Shown here piece after piece: positions 10,286 through 18,460 of a stretch of DNA of 64,000 nt. This stretch comes from Alkalilimnicola ehrlichii. GTDB lineage: Bacteria; Pseudomonadota; Gammaproteobacteria; Nitrococcales; AK92. How positions within the stretch are numbered: the stretch's first letter is position 1; every line of letters starts with the position of its first letter. A program made the translations under genes and the position numbers. The notes under the pieces were generated by a model. It was not told the DNA's origin and did no database searches. It saw only the letters and a program-made list of their open reading frames with translations. The stretch covers positions 62,001 through 126,000 of the forward strand of contig NZ_NFZV01000003.1 of the NCBI RefSeq assembly GCF_003399765.1, written 5' to 3'.

Positions 10286-11071
10286 TCAATGGCGATGATG
10301 ATGGCGATGAGCGCCCTCTTCCTCGCCCCCGAGTTCCGGCGGTATCGGGGCATGCGGTTCGTTCGGGTCGTACACCGAAATTGTGTCGGTGGAGACGATC
10401 CAGCCGGAATCGCCATGAATTTCTATGGTGTAATGTCCGTCCGGAGTCGAAATACCGCCGTAGGTATGTTCCGGGCCTTGGGTTATGGTCGTCGAGTAAG
10501 TCGTCGGTAACCCATCCAGATGCCCGTTCCAGGACGCGATGCCGCCACCGTGTTCTTCGACGTCTTGCACAACGAACGTGTAGTTACGAGCCTGCTGCGG
10601 AATATTAAGCTCCATGCGCTCCCCGGCTTGCAGGCCGTCCAACTTAAGCCGGTTGAAATCGATAAAAGCTCGACCGTCGTCGCGTTCGCCTGCTTCTAAC
10701 GGCAAATGCGGGGCGGGTTCGTCTCGCGCTTCCCAGCTCGGTGCCGCCCGTGCCGCTTCCCAGGCCTGTGGGGAGATAGTCTGACCGCGGCGGTCCTCAA
10801 TGTTGAATAGACGCGAGACGGTTTCCGAATCCAGCTCGGCTGCGTCTTCGAAGAACTCTATGTTGTCGTCGCTCGGTGGCGGTGGCGGCGGTTCGTCTTC
10901 GGCGCTCATGCTGCTCTGCTCGGGCACAGCGGCGCTTTGTGTCGGCTCGACAGCGTTTGTCTCGGCGATGGCCGGCACATCCGGTTCATCGTTCCCGCGT
11001 AGCGTCATACTGGTGATGACCAACACGGCTGCCAGCGCCGTACCGGCCATAATGATAGGCAGGGGCTTCAT
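10286..11071 (-). CDS. Exported protein with pro-domain-like region and His-rich tail
   Basis: 261 residues from the ATG at 11071, which has AAAGGAG 11 bases upstream (an ATG at 11098 lacks one). Residues 4-24 are a signal anchor or signal peptide. An acidic, Pro-rich linker follows (PPPPPSDD). The folded part (about 115-235) has the pattern LKLDGLQAGERMELNIP, then DGHYTIEIHGDSGWIV, which resembles the beta-rich regions preceding the catalytic domain in larger secreted metalloproteases. The end is EEEGAHRHHHRH, a likely metal-binding tail. It lies 75 bases upstream of the metalloprotease in the same direction. I infer a pro-region, chaperone or inhibitor encoded separately; no direct function can be assigned. 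Confidence 0.7.
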   Translation of the reverse strand: MKPLPIIMAGTALAAVLVITSMTLRGNDEPDVPAIAETNAVEPTQSAAVPEQSSMSAEDEPPPPPPSDDNIEFFEDAAELDSETVSRLFNIEDRRGQTISPQAWEAARAAPSWEARDEPAPHLPLEAGERDDGRAFIDFNRLKLDGLQAGERMELNIPQQARNYTFVVQDVEEHGGGIASWNGHLDGLPTTYSTTITQGPEHTYGGISTPDGHYTIEIHGDSGWIVSTDTISVYDPNEPHAPIPPELGGEEEGAHRHHHRH

Positions 11072-11271
11072 GGTTTTGCTTACTCCTTTGACGCGCATTC
11101 AAAAGCGGCACCGCACGAATGAAAATGCGCTTTCCTTCGTTATCGCTGAGTGCGTAATTAATGCAACTTTATTGCGTTATTGGCCGATTTAGTTTTGTCG
11201 TTAAGCAGGGCTAAAGGGTGCCCAATCGGCGGGTATAGAAAAATTAAAGCAAGCTTTTACGGATTTATCTA

Positions 11272-11291
11272 CTGTCTCAAATTAGAGACAG
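11272..11291. promoter_or_regulatory. Palindromic operator candidate
   Basis: CTGTCTC and GAGACAG form a perfect 7-bp inverted repeat around AAATTA, the size of a dimeric repressor or activator site. It lies about 200 bp upstream of the exported-protein/metalloprotease pair. It does not match a consensus that I can name. Confidence 0.4.
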
Positions 11292-11324
11292 GATAATGAC
11301 TTAGAGATTTTGGCGGGTATAAAG

Positions 11325-11352
11325 ACAGAAGCGGGCTTTCGCCCGCTTCTGT
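11325..11352 (-). terminator. Terminator of the TAXI gene
   Basis: ACAGAAGCGGGC (11325-11336) pairs perfectly over 12 bp with GCCCGCTTCTGT (11341-11352) around a TTTC loop. Read leftwards it is followed by CTTTATA. It is 37 bases beyond the TAXI stop. Confidence 0.75.
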
Positions 11353-11388
11353 AAATGGATAGTTTAAAATCGCTATCCGGTCAATTTC

Positions 11389-12561
11389 TTACCAGGTTTC
11401 GCGCAGGACGATCATCCCGTTTTCTTTCAGCGCTTCGGCCCGGGCTTTCATCCAGCCTTGTGCGAACTCGTCATCGTTGCGCGGTGCGTTTGCGATGTAC
11501 GCGTTCCACGCGTTGATTAGAACTTCCTGGCGCTTCAGGTTATGTTCGTGGTTACGCTGTGCCGCTTCGGTCCACACGCCGATTTCCTTAAAGTAGCGAA
11601 TCGTGCCTTCGTGGAATGGCATGAACGCATCTTCAATGCCCTGGCGGTCCAGGTGCCAGCCTTCTTGGTCCGGGGCGCTACCCTGATAGTCGTTGTAATG
11701 GACGTGGATAGCCTTGGTCATGTTATACACCAGGCTTTCGTCTTGGTCCTCTGCGGTCACCAGCATCGGATACGGCGCGGTGAACACTTGAATGCCTTCT
11801 TCGGGGTCGATGGTCGGACCGGACGTGGCCACGTGGGGTACGAACCACGGTGCGACTTCCGATACGCGCGCCAACCCTTCCTGATCGTCATGCGAGAATT
11901 GGATAAAGCGCAGGCCGCGTGGCGAGCCTTCCAGCCGCATCAGCGGTGCCGAATTACAGGGTGCACCCATGAGGTCCGTACGGCCGTCGACGAGCGCTTC
12001 GATACCGCCCATGTAACCGCCAACGTTAACAACATCCATATCGTCCCAGGTCAGTCCGGCATAGTTGAGCAGGATGTTGGTGCCGTTGTTGTAAGCGGCT
12101 GCGCCGTGGATACGGATAATACGTTTACCCTTAATGTCGTCGGCGGTTTCGATACCGGAGTCGGCGGTCGTTACCAGGGTAAAGGTGCAGCTGTCGGAGA
12201 TATTCCACATCGTCAGGCGTAGCGGCGTTGGCCCCCAGCTGCGAACGCCGAAATCGTACAGGCCTTCCTGCGCACTGATCGACTCGGTGCCGCCGGCGGA
12301 AAAATGTACTCGACCGCGACGCAGCGGTTCTAAACGAGAGACGTCGTTGCGGCCGGGGACAACACGCAAGTTGCTTTGGTATTGGTTCTGCAGCACATTA
12401 CCGATGCCTACGGCTTGGCTGTAGCCGGTGGTGCCGGTGGGGTAAGCGGCCCAGATGATGGTTCCCGGTAACTCAATGTCCGAGGCGGCGGCTTGGCCGG
12501 CGAGGCCCATAGCGGCCGCGGCGCTTAAACCAAGCCCAAGTTTTTTCATATACGTTTTCAT
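11389..12561 (-). CDS. TAXI family TRAP transporter solute-binding protein
   Basis: 390 residues with a signal peptide ending AAAS. The body follows the TAXI pattern: IIWAAYPTGTTGYSQAVGIGNVLQNQ, then VVPGRNDVSRLEPLRRGRVHFS and a C-terminal half with WMKARAEALKENGMI. Such proteins capture organic acids or related solutes in the periplasm for TRAP permeases. No TRAP membrane subunit lies within the window, so this is an orphan binding protein or its permease is elsewhere. AGGAG lies 9 bases before the ATG. It is a single-gene unit with its own terminator and a cAMP-receptor-like site far upstream. Confidence 0.88.
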   Translation of the reverse strand: MKTYMKKLGLGLSAAAAMGLAGQAAASDIELPGTIIWAAYPTGTTGYSQAVGIGNVLQNQYQSNLRVVPGRNDVSRLEPLRRGRVHFSAGGTESISAQEGLYDFGVRSWGPTPLRLTMWNISDSCTFTLVTTADSGIETADDIKGKRIIRIHGAAAYNNGTNILLNYAGLTWDDMDVVNVGGYMGGIEALVDGRTDLMGAPCNSAPLMRLEGSPRGLRFIQFSHDDQEGLARVSEVAPWFVPHVATSGPTIDPEEGIQVFTAPYPMLVTAEDQDESLVYNMTKAIHVHYNDYQGSAPDQEGWHLDRQGIEDAFMPFHEGTIRYFKEIGVWTEAAQRNHEHNLKRQEVLINAWNAYIANAPRNDDEFAQGWMKARAEALKENGMIVLRETW

Positions 12562-12953
12562 GATGCGTGTCTCCTATTCGCGCCCGGCCTTACTCGGCCT
12601 ACAAGCGGCGAAAATTCGTTGTCCGGCGACGAATGGGTTTACGCGATAATTGCTTAAGAAACCCGACCGGACTGCGTGTCTCAGCATCCTGCCGGAGTTA
12701 GGGAATGTCGATGAATCCCTGGGACGATACTCCTGGCCCCGAGATTGCCGTCCGCCCGCGATAAAGCCTGATATCGCAGTGCAGCACGGCTAGCGGCGGT
12801 ACTTTTACATACACGGCTGTAGGCGTCAATGCAGCGGAACGTAATTTCATTGTGCAGAACAAGCCGGATGTAAAAGATGTGATGCATATCACGTGCCCCG
12901 GCTCGCTTCAGGCGCGGTCCCTAACAAGCGTAACTCGGCGTTGAAGAAGTTTA
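12562..12953. other. Gene-free stretch upstream of the TAXI gene
   Basis: 392 bases between the TAXI start and the xerC end, both leftward genes. It holds the TAXI promoter region and the CRP-like palindrome at 12878-12893. Short frames in it lack homology or translation signals. Confidence 0.5.
12878..12893. promoter_or_regulatory. CRP/Vfr-like binding site
   Basis: TGTGA-TGCATA-TCACG matches the CRP consensus (TGTGA-N6-TCACA) at nine of ten positions and contains the exact palindrome GTGATGCATATCAC. It is about 317 bp upstream of the TAXI start, so it would act from afar or on a promoter set back in the leader. An FNR-type reading is possible but fits less well. Confidence 0.5.
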
Positions 12954-13892
12954 TCAAGTGGTGTGCGGCTTGCTGGGTAAAACGGAACTATTTGTTACGT
13001 TTTGATTTTTCGCTCGCGGGTGGGCTTTGTCGTACACTTGGGAGAGGTGTTGAAAGTCCAGGTGAGTGTAGATCTGGGTGGTGCTGATATCGGCGTGGCC
13101 GAGCAATTCTTGCACGGCGCGTAAATCGCCGCTGGATTGCAGCAGGTGGCTGGCGAAGGAGTGGCGCAGCATGTGCGGGTTTACCGGCCGCCCCAGGCCT
13201 TGCACTTGTGCGAGTCGTTGTAGGCGGGCTTGTACGGAGCGCGGCGACAGGCGGCGGCCTTGCTGGCTGACGAACAGGGCCTGTTCGCCGCTAGCGGCAA
13301 GGCCGGCACGCAGCGGCAGCCAAGCGGCGATGGCCTCCAGTGCTAGTCGCCCGACGGGGACGGTGCGCATCTTCTGGCCCTTGCCGGTCACCGTAAGCTC
13401 TTGCGTGCCCGCTGCGACGTCGTTGACGTTGATGGCGACAAGTTCGGCCAGGCGTAGCCCGGACGAATAGATCAGCTCGGCGATGGCGCGGTCGCGCACG
13501 GTCAGCGGGTCGTCGTCGGCCGCTTGCAGCAGACCGCCGGTTTCGTCGACATCCAGCGCTTTGGGCAGGCGACGGGGGCTTTTCGGCGGTCGGATGTCGG
13601 CTGCCGGGTCGAATGTCGCTTGCCCTTCGCGCAGTAAATAACGATAAAAGCTACGAATGGCGGCCAGCAGGCGCTGAATGGAGCGGCCGCTCAGTCCGCC
13701 GCGATGGCGCTCGGCGATGAAGCGGCGGATGTGTTGGCTGTCGAACTCCGACCAATCGCGCAGTCCCAGCCGTTCGCGGTAGGTATCGAACTGCGCCAGG
13801 TCGCGAGCATAGTGCTTGCGCGTCAGCGGCGAAACGCGCCGCTCGTAGTGCAGATAATCGTCGAAGCGCTGAAGCCAGCCTGTCGCGCTCAT
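12954..13892 (-). CDS. xerC: XerC, site-specific tyrosine recombinase
   Basis: 312 residues started at the ATG at 13892, six bases past the DUF484 stop. The frame is open further upstream, but that extension overlaps DUF484 and lacks homology. XerC with XerD resolves chromosome dimers at dif. The N-terminal SAM-like domain spans about 1-100 and the catalytic domain about 110-290. The catalytic set is visible: R in SSGLRLAEL, K in TGKGQKMR, H and R in HMLRHSFASHL, H in LGHADIS and the nucleophile Y in YTHLD. It ends the lptM-lysA-dapF-DUF484-xerC series. Confidence 0.95.
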   Translation of the reverse strand: MSATGWLQRFDDYLHYERRVSPLTRKHYARDLAQFDTYRERLGLRDWSEFDSQHIRRFIAERHRGGLSGRSIQRLLAAIRSFYRYLLREGQATFDPAADIRPPKSPRRLPKALDVDETGGLLQAADDDPLTVRDRAIAELIYSSGLRLAELVAINVNDVAAGTQELTVTGKGQKMRTVPVGRLALEAIAAWLPLRAGLAASGEQALFVSQQGRRLSPRSVQARLQRLAQVQGLGRPVNPHMLRHSFASHLLQSSGDLRAVQELLGHADISTTQIYTHLDFQHLSQVYDKAHPRAKNQNVTNSSVLPSKPHTT

Positions 13893-13897
13893 GGCGG

Positions 13898-14590
13898 TTA
13901 GTCCGGCAGGCGACCCTTGACCGCGCAGCCGAGTAAGACGCTGAGCTGGCGCAGGAATACCGTTCCCATGCCCGGGTGGAAGCGCTCCGGGTCGCGACTG
14001 CCGATGGCCAGCAAGCCGAGTGTGTCGCCATCGACGATGGGTACGAGCGCCGTGGAGGCGACTTGCTCGGCGCTGTCGCCGAATAAGAAGGTCTTCTGGT
14101 CGGCTTCGAGGTCGCCGCAGAGCGGCCTTTGTTCTTTGAGACAGCTGGCGAATAGAGCGAGTTCGTCGGCATCGGCCCGTATCAGCTCCGGTGCTTGCGC
14201 CAGGTCCGGCTCCACCAGAACTAGGATGCGAACGACGTCGGCGTTGAAATCCGAACGCAGACAATCCTTGAGGTTATACAATAGACTGTCGAGGCTGTCG
14301 GCGCGCATTAGCTCTAACGTGAGCCGGTGCATGCGTTCGGCGAGTCGGTCGTTGTCGCGTGCGACGGCAAGTAGTTCTTCCAGGCGGGTCTTTAGCGTCC
14401 GGTTCGTCTCGCGCAAACTGCGGGCCTGATATTCCAGCAAAGAAATGGCATTGCCGCAGTCGTGCGGGATCTGTAACGCTTCCAGTACATCCCGGTGATG
14501 CAGGAAGAACTCAGGGCGTTCGCTGAGGTAGCGGGCTACGCTTTCGTCGTCCAGTTCGGCTTGAATCTGTCTTTGCTGCTGCGTCGTCAT
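13898..14590 (-). CDS. DUF484 family protein
   Basis: 230 residues. An N-terminal helical part (VARYLSERPEFFLHHRDVLEALQIPH) is followed by a coiled segment and a GAF-like C-terminal domain (STALVPIVDGDTLGLLAIGSRDPERFHPGMGT). This is the DUF484 family that lies between dapF and xerC in many gammaproteobacteria. Its function is unresolved. The spacing to xerC (6 bases) suggests co-translation. An upstream gap of 76 bases separates it from dapF. Confidence 0.92.
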   Translation of the reverse strand: MTTQQQRQIQAELDDESVARYLSERPEFFLHHRDVLEALQIPHDCGNAISLLEYQARSLRETNRTLKTRLEELLAVARDNDRLAERMHRLTLELMRADSLDSLLYNLKDCLRSDFNADVVRILVLVEPDLAQAPELIRADADELALFASCLKEQRPLCGDLEADQKTFLFGDSAEQVASTALVPIVDGDTLGLLAIGSRDPERFHPGMGTVFLRQLSVLLGCAVKGRLPD

Positions 14591-14666
14591 GATGTGTTAA
14601 TCCGCCCCCCTCGGATGGAACAGTGTAAGGTAAGCTCTCCTTCTCGGAAACTCTTGTTTGTAAGTC

Positions 14667-15496
14667 TCAGATTTCGATTTCGCCTTGAAATACGGTAACG
14701 GCGGGGCCTGTCATCAAGACCGGTTGCCCTGCCCCTTGCCATTCTATGTCTAAGCGTCCGCCGGGTAAGTCGACCGCTACTTGCGGATCGAGCAGGCCTT
14801 GCAAACGCCCTGCTACCACGGCCGCACAGGCTCCTGTGCCGCAGGCGAGCGTTTCCCCCACGCCGCGTTCGAACACCCGTAATCGAATATGTCCCGGATC
14901 GACAATCTGCATAAAACCGACATTGACCCGCCGGGGAAACCGGGGGTGGTGCTCGATTTCCGGGCCCAGACGCGCCACCGGCGCATTTCTACATTCGCCA
15001 CCGTGATCACGGCGTGGGGGTTACCCATCGATACCGCGCCGATCAGAAGTTCTTCGCTGCCGACTTCTAAAGCGTAACTTACCGCCTGTTGTTGCGCGGT
15101 AAAGGGAATATCGCTGGGGGCGAGAATGGGCGCGCCCATGTCGACCCGCACTAACCCCGCATCGGTCAGGCATACGTAGGCGTCGTTACCTTGCGTTTCG
15201 ATTCGCAGTTCGCGCCGGTCGGTAAGCCCGCGCTCGTGAAGAAAACGGGCCAGGCAGCGGACGCCGTTACCGCAGTGCTCGACTTCGCTGCCATCGGCGT
15301 TGAAGATACGATAGCGGAAGTCGGCGTCGGCTCGGGTCGCTTTTTCCGCGAACAGAATCTGATCGCAGCCGACGCCGAAACGTCGGTCGCCGAGCAGGCG
15401 TAGTTGCGCCGGGTTGAGTTCGACTCGCTGGTTAACGGCGTCGATCACAACGAAGTCGTTACCCAAGCCGTGCATTTTCGTAAAGGATAATCGCAC
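14667..15496 (-). CDS. dapF: Diaminopimelate epimerase, interrupted by one missing base
   Basis: DapF interconverts LL- and meso-diaminopimelate for lysine and peptidoglycan synthesis. The N-terminal frame starts [19 protein letters not shown] and contains the first catalytic Cys in EHCGNGVRC. The second frame holds the other, in [10 protein letters not shown], and ends with GEIEI. The join is at the T run 14986-14988: one more A in the coding strand changes VEMRRWRV to [11 protein letters not shown], restoring the normal protein of about 276 residues. Two intact catalytic halves and an essential function make a sequence error much likelier than a true mutation. lysA is upstream, with a CoA-binding protein gene between. 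Confidence 0.92.
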
Positions 15497-15516
15497 TGCG
15501 TTATATGCCTCTTTGG

Positions 15517-15957
15517 TTAATCAGCGCGCTTGCCCCAGCCTAAGCGGTGTCCGACCCGGGCCAGGCAATCGTCCATCACCACAAACAAGCCGGCGTCGCG
15601 TGCCCGCTCGGCGGAACGGCGATCGACGATGCCGTCTTGCAGCCAGAGGCCGCGGGCGCCGACGGCTAGGCTGTGATCGACGATTTCCGGCACGAACTCG
15701 GCTGCCCGAAACACATCCACAACATCGATCCGATCCGGCACGTCAAGCAGCGAGGGATAGGCTTGGCGGTCTAAAACGCGATCCACCGCCGGCCGTACCG
15801 GTACGATCTCGAAGCCAAAGCTCAGCAGAACGCGGGCTACGCCGTGGCTGGGTCGTTTTGCTTTCGGCGACAAGCCGACGACAGCGATACGTTCAACACC
15901 CCGGAAAAACGCGTCGATCTCGCTCAAACTGGGGTTCTCGAAATCGCCTTGTTCCAT
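15517..15957 (-). CDS. CoA-binding domain protein (YccU-like)
   Basis: 146 residues with the Rossmann-type CoA-binding fold: VAVVGLSPKAKRPSHGVARVL at the N terminus, FEIVPVRPA and later LWLQDGIVDRRSAERARDAGL. Members of this family have no proven reaction; some bind CoA through an active cysteine, which I do not see here. It is inserted between lysA (18-base gap) and dapF (20-base gap), a variation on the standard lptM-lysA-dapF order. Confidence 0.88.
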   Translation of the reverse strand: MEQGDFENPSLSEIDAFFRGVERIAVVGLSPKAKRPSHGVARVLLSFGFEIVPVRPAVDRVLDRQAYPSLLDVPDRIDVVDVFRAAEFVPEIVDHSLAVGARGLWLQDGIVDRRSAERARDAGLFVVMDDCLARVGHRLGWGKRAD

Positions 15958-15975
15958 CGTCGGCCTCCTGAGCGT

Positions 15976-17223
15976 TTACTCCGGCAGCAGGGTTTCGCCT
16001 GCCACCAGCTGTTCGAAGGATTCGCGCTGGCGTATTACGTGGGCTTGGTCGCCGTCGACGAGAATCTCAACCGCACGCGGGCGGCTGTTGTAGTTCGAAC
16101 TCATCACGAAACCATAGGCGCCGGCGGAGCGCACGGCCAGCAAATCGCCGGCCGCCAAAGCCAATTCTCGCTCCTGGCCAAGAAAATCCCCGGTTTCGCA
16201 GACCGGGCCCACGATATCGTAACAACGCTGCTCGCCCGCACGCTCTATCACCGGCTCTATGGCCTGCCAGGCGCTGTAGAGCGAGGGGCGGAGTAAGTCG
16301 TTCATTGCCGCATCGACAATGGCGAAGTTCTTGTACGGGGTATGTTTCAGATACTCGACTTTGGTGAGTAGCACGCCGGCGTTGCCGACGATCGTCCGCC
16401 CCGGCTCCATGAGCAGCGTAAGCGGTCGGTCGCCCAGTTTAGCTAACAGCGCCTGTGCGTAGTCGTCCGGTTCCGGCGGGATTTCGTCCCGATACTGAAT
16501 GCCGATGCCGCCGCCGATATCCAGATGACGCAGTTCGATGCCGGCGTCCGCTAAGCGGTCGACAAGTTTGAGCACCCGCTCCAGCGCATCGACGAAGGGG
16601 CTGATGCTGGTAAGCTGCGAACCGATATGGCAGTCGATACCGACGAGCGCTATGTGGTCCATGGCCGCAGCCCGTCGATAGACGCTCTCGGCATGTTCGA
16701 CTTCGATGCCGAACTTGTTGTCCTTCAGCCCGGTGGAAATATAGGGGTGGGTTTGGGCGTCGACGTCTGGATTTACCCGCAGCGATACGGGTGCGCGTTT
16801 GCCCATTTGCCCGGCGACTTCGTTCAGTCGCTCCAGCTCGGCTTCCGACTCGACATTGAAGCATAGGATGCCGACTTCCAGCGCGCGCGCCATTTCCGCG
16901 GCTGTCTTACCGACGCCGGAGAAGACGATTTTCGCCGGGTCGCCGCCGGCCCGCAGTACGCGTTCCAATTCGCCGCCGGAGACGATGTCGAATCCGGACC
17001 CTAGCCGTGCCAGCAGATTCAGTACCGCCAGGTTGGAGTTGGCTTTAACGGCATAGCAAACCAGGTGATCGTGGCTGGCGAAAGCCCGGTCCAGCGCTTG
17101 CCATTGTTGCTCGATAGCAGCGCGCGAGTATACATAGCAAGGTGTCGCGTAGGCTTCGGCAACGTGCGAGAGGTCGCAGTTTTCGATAAAAAGCCGGCCG
17201 TCGCGGCGGTTAAACGTATCCAT
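15976..17223 (-). CDS. lysA: Diaminopimelate decarboxylase
   Basis: 415 residues. LysA removes CO2 from meso-diaminopimelate to make lysine and uses PLP. The PLP lysine is in CYAVKANSN near residue 60. HIALVGIDCHIGSQLT and MEPGRTIVGNAG bind the cofactor phosphate and ring. The C-terminal active-site element GPVCETGDFLG contributes from the partner subunit. Its start lies inside the end of lptM (14-base overlap), so it is probably coupled to it. Confidence 0.96.
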   Translation of the reverse strand: MDTFNRRDGRLFIENCDLSHVAEAYATPCYVYSRAAIEQQWQALDRAFASHDHLVCYAVKANSNLAVLNLLARLGSGFDIVSGGELERVLRAGGDPAKIVFSGVGKTAAEMARALEVGILCFNVESEAELERLNEVAGQMGKRAPVSLRVNPDVDAQTHPYISTGLKDNKFGIEVEHAESVYRRAAAMDHIALVGIDCHIGSQLTSISPFVDALERVLKLVDRLADAGIELRHLDIGGGIGIQYRDEIPPEPDDYAQALLAKLGDRPLTLLMEPGRTIVGNAGVLLTKVEYLKHTPYKNFAIVDAAMNDLLRPSLYSAWQAIEPVIERAGEQRCYDIVGPVCETGDFLGQERELALAAGDLLAVRSAGAYGFVMSSNYNSRPRAVEILVDGDQAHVIRQRESFEQLVAGETLLPE

Positions 17224-17362
17224 AGTGCGGGTCCGTCATGGGCAATTGGGTGTCGGCAGGTGCGTCCTCAGGCAGATAGAGCGGTCCGCGTTGGCCGCAG
17301 CCGGCGAGCACAACCGTTAGTAACACTAGCGCAACGGCTAGAGATGTGTACAAGCCTCGCAT
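17210..17362 (-). CDS. lptM: LptM (YifL-type) small lipoprotein
   Basis: A 50-residue gene. The product begins MRGLYTSLAVALVLLTVV and carries the lipobox LAGC (Cys22) followed by GQRGPLYLP, the conserved start of the mature LptM/YifL lipoprotein. LptM helps oxidative maturation of the LptD LPS translocon at the outer membrane. The ATG has AGGAGG 9 bases upstream. The stop lies within lysA (14-base overlap), and this lptM-lysA order is conserved in the class. Confidence 0.9.
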   Translation of the reverse strand: MRGLYTSLAVALVLLTVVLAGCGQRGPLYLPEDAPADTQLPMTDPHYGYV

Positions 17363-17539
17363 ACGCCTCTTCCTCCTCGTCGTGGCGTCGCATTATAACG
17401 GCTGCCCCTAGCTCCTGTCGTCACGGCAGCTGCCTTATCTTCGCTTGAGACCTTATGCCCGTGGCCCCAGCCTTGTCGAGGACTTGTCGACCGCGCTGTC
17501 GGCTCGAGCTGCTGCCACGCTTGATGGAGGGAGAACGTT

Positions 17540-17983
17540 ATGGCGGAAGATAGAGGCCCGAGAGCTCCCTTACGCGATACGCCGGCAAAAGCACCGCTAG
17601 ATCGAGCGAGTGCTGCCATGGCTAGGCGCGAACACCCTGACTCGGCTCCCGATACCGGCGTGGAAGTGGTGGCAGAGGCCGATGCGGTAAAGCGTTCGTC
17701 GAGGCCGGCGCCTGCCTATGTTTCGGAGAGCTTACACAGCGTGGCTTCCTCGTTGCACACCGCGGGCCGTGAACTCGACCAACAGGAGCAGGCGGCTGCG
17801 GCACAAGTTCTTTTTAACGCGGCTCACGCTTTGGAGCGTTTGTCGGTGGAGATGCGTGCGCACGATGTAGACAGTTTGCTTGAGTCTGCCCGTGCCTATA
17901 CGCGGCGCAATCCGAAGGCGGTCGTGGGAGGTGCTCTACTGTCCGGTTTCCTAATGGCTTTTATGCGTCGCAATCCGCGATAA
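17540..17983 (+). CDS. Membrane-anchored ElaB/YqjD-like hypothetical protein
   Basis: 147 residues. The first 70 are polar and probably disordered. A helical stretch (ELDQQEQAAAAQVLFNAAHALERLSVEMRAHD) follows. The end RRNPKAVVGGALLSGFLMAFMRRNPR is a short C-terminal membrane helix with Arg on both sides, as in ElaB/YqjD and DUF883 proteins, some of which bind ribosomes or membranes in stationary phase. GGAGGGAGAACGTT precedes the ATG. It is the first of three co-directional genes (17540-19151). Confidence 0.65.
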   Translation: MAEDRGPRAPLRDTPAKAPLDRASAAMARREHPDSAPDTGVEVVAEADAVKRSSRPAPAYVSESLHSVASSLHTAGRELDQQEQAAAAQVLFNAAHALERLSVEMRAHDVDSLLESARAYTRRNPKAVVGGALLSGFLMAFMRRNPR

Positions 17984-18022
17984 CGCTGCGGGGTTAACCG
18001 CCTGATAGAGGAGGAGCAACGG

Positions 18023-18460
18023 ATGGCCGTTAGACAGATTCACGATGAAGAGAGGACTCGCCGCGAGGCCGAGCAACGTTCGGTGGGTTCGCTGGTATCG
18101 GAACTTGGTTCGGAACTGTCGACCTTAGTCCGTAAAGAGGTTGAGCTAGTTAAAGCGGAAGGCTCGCAGAAGTTATCGCAGGCGCGTAACGGCGCGATGG
18201 CAACCGGTATCGGCGCCTTGGTGGCGTTCGCCGGCTTGTTGGTTTTACTGCAAGCGGCGGCTTTCGGCTTGGCGGAGGTAATGCATCTGGGGTGGGCGGC
18301 GCTGATTGTCGGCGGTGCGGCACTGATTATTGGCGGTGCCGTCGCCATGATCGGCATGAGTCGCTTGAAGCCCGAAAATCTCAAACCCGCGCATAGCGCC
18401 GAATCCTTACGGGAGGATGCGGAACTTGCGAAGGAGAAAGCTAATGGCCGACAGAGATAA
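18023..18460 (+). CDS. Phage holin superfamily / YqjE-like membrane protein
   Basis: 145 residues. The pattern is the YqjE/DUF1469 one: an N-terminal amphipathic part with SLVSELGSELSTLVRKEVELVKAE, then two transmembrane helices (about 60-85 and 90-113, GIGALVAFAGLLVLLQAAAF and AALIVGGAALIIGGAVAMIG) and a charged tail. GGAGGAGCAACGG lies before the ATG. It is the middle gene of a small envelope operon and overlaps the next gene by 17 bases. The name holin comes from the fold; no lysis role is implied. Confidence 0.85.
   Translation: MAVRQIHDEERTRREAEQRSVGSLVSELGSELSTLVRKEVELVKAEGSQKLSQARNGAMATGIGALVAFAGLLVLLQAAAFGLAEVMHLGWAALIVGGAALIIGGAVAMIGMSRLKPENLKPAHSAESLREDAELAKEKANGRQR

Larger units (their letters stand above)
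11072..11388. other. Gene-free stretch upstream of the metalloprotease pair
   Basis: 317 bases with no gene. Leftwards it must carry the promoter of the exported-protein gene; TTGCAT and GATAAC (about 11160-11137, 16-base spacing) are a weak candidate. It also holds the palindrome at 11272-11291, a near-palindrome TAAAGCAAGCTTTTA around 11245-11259, and the terminator of the TAXI gene. Confidence 0.5.

Noticed and set aside
13893-14264. N-terminal extension of xerC
   Set aside because: The extension lies inside DUF484 in another frame and lacks homology; the ATG at 13892 gives the standard XerC N terminus.
18023-18460. Phage lysis cassette suggested by the holin-like domain
   Set aside because: Neighbours are YqjD-, DUF3618- and BrkB-type envelope genes; no endolysin or phage gene is near.
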